From: Kribbella antiqua
GTDB taxonomy: Bacteria > Actinomycetota > Actinomycetes > Propionibacteriales > Kribbellaceae
Length of the DNA: 64,000 nt
Direction of reading: 5' to 3'
NCBI RefSeq assembly: GCF_004345665.1
Contig: NZ_SLWR01000002.1
Location: 186,001 to 250,000, forward strand
Of the stretch, positions 61,812-64,000 are shown in pieces (position 1 is the first letter of the stretch; each line of letters opens with the position of its first letter). A program made the position numbers and the translations under genes. Below the pieces are notes generated by a model. The model worked only from the letters and a program-made list of their open reading frames with translations, ran no database searches and was not told the DNA's origin.

Positions 61812-63077
61812 TCAGGCGGTGAACTGGTCGAGCGCGACGCGGACGGTCTTGGCGATGAAGGAGACTTCGTCGTCGGTGACGACGAACGGTGGGCAGATGT
61901 GCAGGGTGTTGTTGTGGATCACGCGGGTCAGCAGTCCGGCGTCGAGGCAGGCGTCCACAACGGCTTCACCGGGTACGTCGGCCCGCAGTTGCACCCCGGC
62001 AAGGAAACCTGTCCCACTCCGCACCTCCGCGACGAGAGGATGGTCAGCCAGCGGCTGGATCGCGTTGTGCAGCACGCCTTCAAGCTCGGCCGATCGCTCG
62101 AGCAGGTGCTCCTGCTCGAGGATGTCGATGTTGGCGTGCGCGACAGCGCACGCGGTCGCGTGGCCGGAGTACGTGATGCCGTGCCGAAGGATTGGAGCGT
62201 CATCGGAGCTGAAGAACCGCGCCCAGACACGCGGGCTGATCAGAACGCCGCCCAGTGGTGCGTAGCCGGAGGTGATGCCCTTCGCCATCAGCACCATGTC
62301 CGGCTCGAGACCGAACCGCTCACAGGCGAACATCGTGCCGGTCCGGCCGAAGCCGGTGATCACCTCGTCGGCGATGAAGAGAATGTCGTGCTGCCGGGCG
62401 AGGCGCTGCAGACCTTCGAGGTAGCCGGGTGCCGGTGCGATGACGCCGCCGGTTCCGATCACCGGCTCGGCGACGACCGCCGCGATCCGCTCGGGACCGA
62501 GTTCGGCGATCACCGCCTCGGCCCCGGCCAGGTCGTTGGCTGGGATCCGGGCAGTCTCGGGGATCAGTGAGTCGGAGCCGTAGCCCTCTCGGTTGTACTC
62601 GAGGCCGGCGATGCTGGTGCCGAAGCCGTGCAGCCCGTGGTAGGCGTTGTTCCGGCTCAGGATGATCCGCTTGTCCGGTCGCCCCTCCAGTTGCCAGTGA
62701 CGGCGGGCGAGCTTGCAGGCGAGATCGACCGAGTCGGAGCCGCCGCTGGTCCAGAACACCTTGGCGTCCGGGATCGGCCCCAGCGCGGTGACCCGGTCGG
62801 CGAGGGTGAGTGCGACGTCGTTCACGAAGCGACCGAACACGTGGTACGTCTCGAGTTTCAGCATCTGCTCGTAGGCCACCCTGGCAACAGCTTCCCGACC
62901 GTGGCCGACGTTCGCGTACCACAGACCAGCCGGCGCATCGAGCAACTCTGCTCCGTCCGCCGTGATCACCGTGGCACCGCGCCCTCCGACGATCGTGACC
63001 CTCTTCGCCAGGGCGGTCGGCATGTGAGCCTGTGCGTGCCAGAGCGAAGCTCCGGCCAGTGGCGTCGCGCTGGTCAT
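61812..63077 (-). CDS. Class III (omega) aminotransferase
   Basis: 421 residues from ATG 63077 with GGAGAG upstream. PLP enzyme blocks: GLWYANVGHGREAVARVAYEQ, FWTSGGSDSVDLACKLARR, AYHGLHGFGTSIAGLEYN, the Asp of DILFIADEVITGFGRTG and the Schiff-base Lys in MVLMAKGITSGYAPLGGV. It is similar to omega-amino-acid:pyruvate or putrescine/GABA-type aminotransferases (SpuC-like). The aldehyde product would go to the ALDH encoded 16 bases downstream, and the alanine to Ald. Confidence 0.92.
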   Translation of the reverse strand: MTSATPLAGASLWHAQAHMPTALAKRVTIVGGRGATVITADGAELLDAPAGLWYANVGHGREAVARVAYEQMLKLETYHVFGRFVNDVALTLADRVTALGPIPDAKVFWTSGGSDSVDLACKLARRHWQLEGRPDKRIILSRNNAYHGLHGFGTSIAGLEYNREGYGSDSLIPETARIPANDLAGAEAVIAELGPERIAAVVAEPVIGTGGVIAPAPGYLEGLQRLARQHDILFIADEVITGFGRTGTMFACERFGLEPDMVLMAKGITSGYAPLGGVLISPRVWARFFSSDDAPILRHGITYSGHATACAVAHANIDILEQEHLLERSAELEGVLHNAIQPLADHPLVAEVRSGTGFLAGVQLRADVPGEAVVDACLDAGLLTRVIHNNTLHICPPFVVTDDEVSFIAKTVRVALDQFTA

Positions 63078-63107
63078 GATCTCTCCATCCCATGTTGCAG
63101 ACTTTAG

Positions 63108-63121
63108 GATTGTTGACAATC
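63108..63121. promoter_or_regulatory. Candidate GntR-type operator before the aminotransferase
   Basis: GATTGTTGACAATC is a perfect 14-base palindrome (TTGT-N2-ACAA core), the form bound by FCD-type GntR regulators. It lies 31 bases upstream of the aminotransferase start, inside the gap to the oxidase gene. A GAGGGT/ACCCTC inverted repeat follows at 63123-63141 and could be a weak terminator for the oxidase transcript or a second site. Confidence 0.55.
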
Positions 63122-63168
63122 TGAGGGTAAGGCTAACCCTCGCAGGCGGAACCCATGGAGGTGCTACC

Positions 63169-64000
63169 TCAGCGGAAGCGGTCCTTGGCCTTGTAATAGG
63201 CGCCGGCGAACGGCAGGAACCAGGCGGTTCCGTTGTAGAACGGCACCGGAACCTTGGGGAAGTCGAGGCCGCGGAGCGGGTTGGCCTCAGGGTGTCCGTC
63301 CATCACCTCGGCCATCCGCTGGCCCATGTAGGTGGCCATCTGTACGCCGTGGCCGCAGTACCCCATCGAGTAGTAGAGGCCGTCGGCCTCCCCGGCGTGC
63401 GGGATCCGGTCGTAGCTGAAGCCGACGTTCCCGCCCCAGACGTAGTCGATCCGTACGTCGGACACCCGGGGAAAGATCGTGGCCAGTTCGCGCTTGAGCA
63501 CGTCGCCGGACTTCAGGTCCGAGGCCGGGTTCGAGGGAGCGAAGCGAGCCCGGCCGCCGAAGGCGAGGCGGTTGTCCGGGGTGAGCCGAATGTAGTGGCC
63601 GATGTTCTTGGAGTCGACCACCAGGCGGCGGTTGGGGATGAGCTCGCGAGCGACGTCGTCGGCAAGCGGCTCGGTGACGATGATGAAGCTTCCGACGTTG
63701 ATCAGCCGCTTGCGGAACCAGGGCAACGACTTGTCGGTATAGGCGTCGGTGGCGGCCATCACCTGCCGGGCATGGATGGTGCCGTGCATGGTCTCGACCA
63801 GGAAGCTGCCGTCGGCCTGGCGGGTGAGACCGGTCGCGGCATTGCGTTCGTGGATCTGGGCGCCGGCGCGCTCGGCGGCGTCGGCAAGACCGTGGACGTA
63901 CTTGCCGACGTGCAGTCCGGCGCTGAGCGGGTCGAGCAGGGCCCCGTGGTAGTAGTCCGATCCGAGTTCGGCACGCAACTCGCTCTTGCTGAGCAGCGTC
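63169..64000 (-). CDS. FAD-dependent amine/amino-acid oxidoreductase (5' end outside window)
   Basis: The visible 276 codons are the C-terminal part of a DAO-fold flavoenzyme: GALLDPLSAGLHVGKYVHGLADAAERAG, MAATDAYTDKSLPWFRKRLINVGSFI, IRLTPDNRLAFGGRARF, YVWGGNVGFSYDRIPHAGEADG and MGYCGHGVQMATYMGQRMAEVM. This arrangement is typical of PuuB/GbcA-like or gamma-glutamylputrescine oxidase relatives. It would produce an aldehyde or keto acid from an amine, feeding the downstream genes. The FAD-binding N terminus lies beyond base 64000. Confidence 0.88.
   Translation of the reverse strand, partial: TLLSKSELRAELGSDYYHGALLDPLSAGLHVGKYVHGLADAAERAGAQIHERNAATGLTRQADGSFLVETMHGTIHARQVMAATDAYTDKSLPWFRKRLINVGSFIIVTEPLADDVARELIPNRRLVVDSKNIGHYIRLTPDNRLAFGGRARFAPSNPASDLKSGDVLKRELATIFPRVSDVRIDYVWGGNVGFSYDRIPHAGEADGLYYSMGYCGHGVQMATYMGQRMAEVMDGHPEANPLRGLDFPKVPVPFYNGTAWFLPFAGAYYKAKDRFR

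Overview
The window reads as a stretch of chromosome from a high-GC actinobacterium, most likely Kribbella or a close relative in the Propionibacteriales. This is inferred from gene content: the mycothiol ligase MshC, two coenzyme-F420-type (LLM) oxidoreductases, the SCO1664/DUF3090/MSMEG_4193 gene trio, DUF5703, DUF1876, a DUF222-HNH (13E12-type) gene preceded by an actinobacterial LexA box, and an HrpB helicase. No plasmid or phage backbone is visible. Genes are tightly packed on both strands, with many 1- or 4-base translational overlaps.

Layout. 1-9.6 kb: an exported intradiol-dioxygenase-like lipoprotein (cut by the window edge), a RecB-like Fe-S nuclease, a MacB-type ABC exporter pair, an IclR regulator fused in operon with a glycerol kinase, an unidentified protein, and a LacI regulator. 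9.6-14 kb: a GH43 glycosidase behind a LacI-type operator, then a DUF222-HNH gene whose start codon lies inside a perfect LexA box. 14-22 kb: SnoaL/HxlR divergent pair, an LLM oxidoreductase with a membrane protein, and the glpF-glpK-glpD glycerol cluster read leftward from a promoter with a 10-bp-arm palindrome. 22-30 kb: a complete peptide ABC importer (C, binding protein, B, D, F) plus a second binding protein. 30-42 kb: housekeeping cluster with HAD phosphatase, a metH remnant, PAC2 protein, L,D-transpeptidase, mshC, the SCO1664/DUF3090/phosphatase trio, CorA, UppP, LLM oxidoreductase, aldo-keto reductase and DUF5703.

42-52 kb: LuxR and MarR regulators, a DrrAB-like ABC exporter, GNAT, MFS and LysR genes, DUF1876, an M20 peptidase, an endonuclease V homologue lacking most catalytic residues, VOC proteins, and a frameshifted gene. 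52.3-58 kb: tRNA-Leu(GAG) followed by decayed sequence, a class F-type sortase next to a candidate surface substrate, HrpB, and a recombinase-like remnant. 58-64 kb: a leftward amine/amino-acid catabolic operon (FAD oxidase, class III aminotransferase, aldehyde dehydrogenase, alanine dehydrogenase, tartrate/malate-type dehydrogenase) with a GntR-like operator but no GntR gene in view.

The strongest leads are the apparently catalytically dead endonuclease V homologue, the LexA box over the DUF222-HNH start codon, the metH C-terminal remnant still coupled to its downstream gene, the sortase/substrate pair without a canonical sorting motif, and three convergent gene pairs that each share one CTAG as both stop codons. 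No wholly new multi-gene defence or biosynthetic system could be demonstrated from sequence alone.
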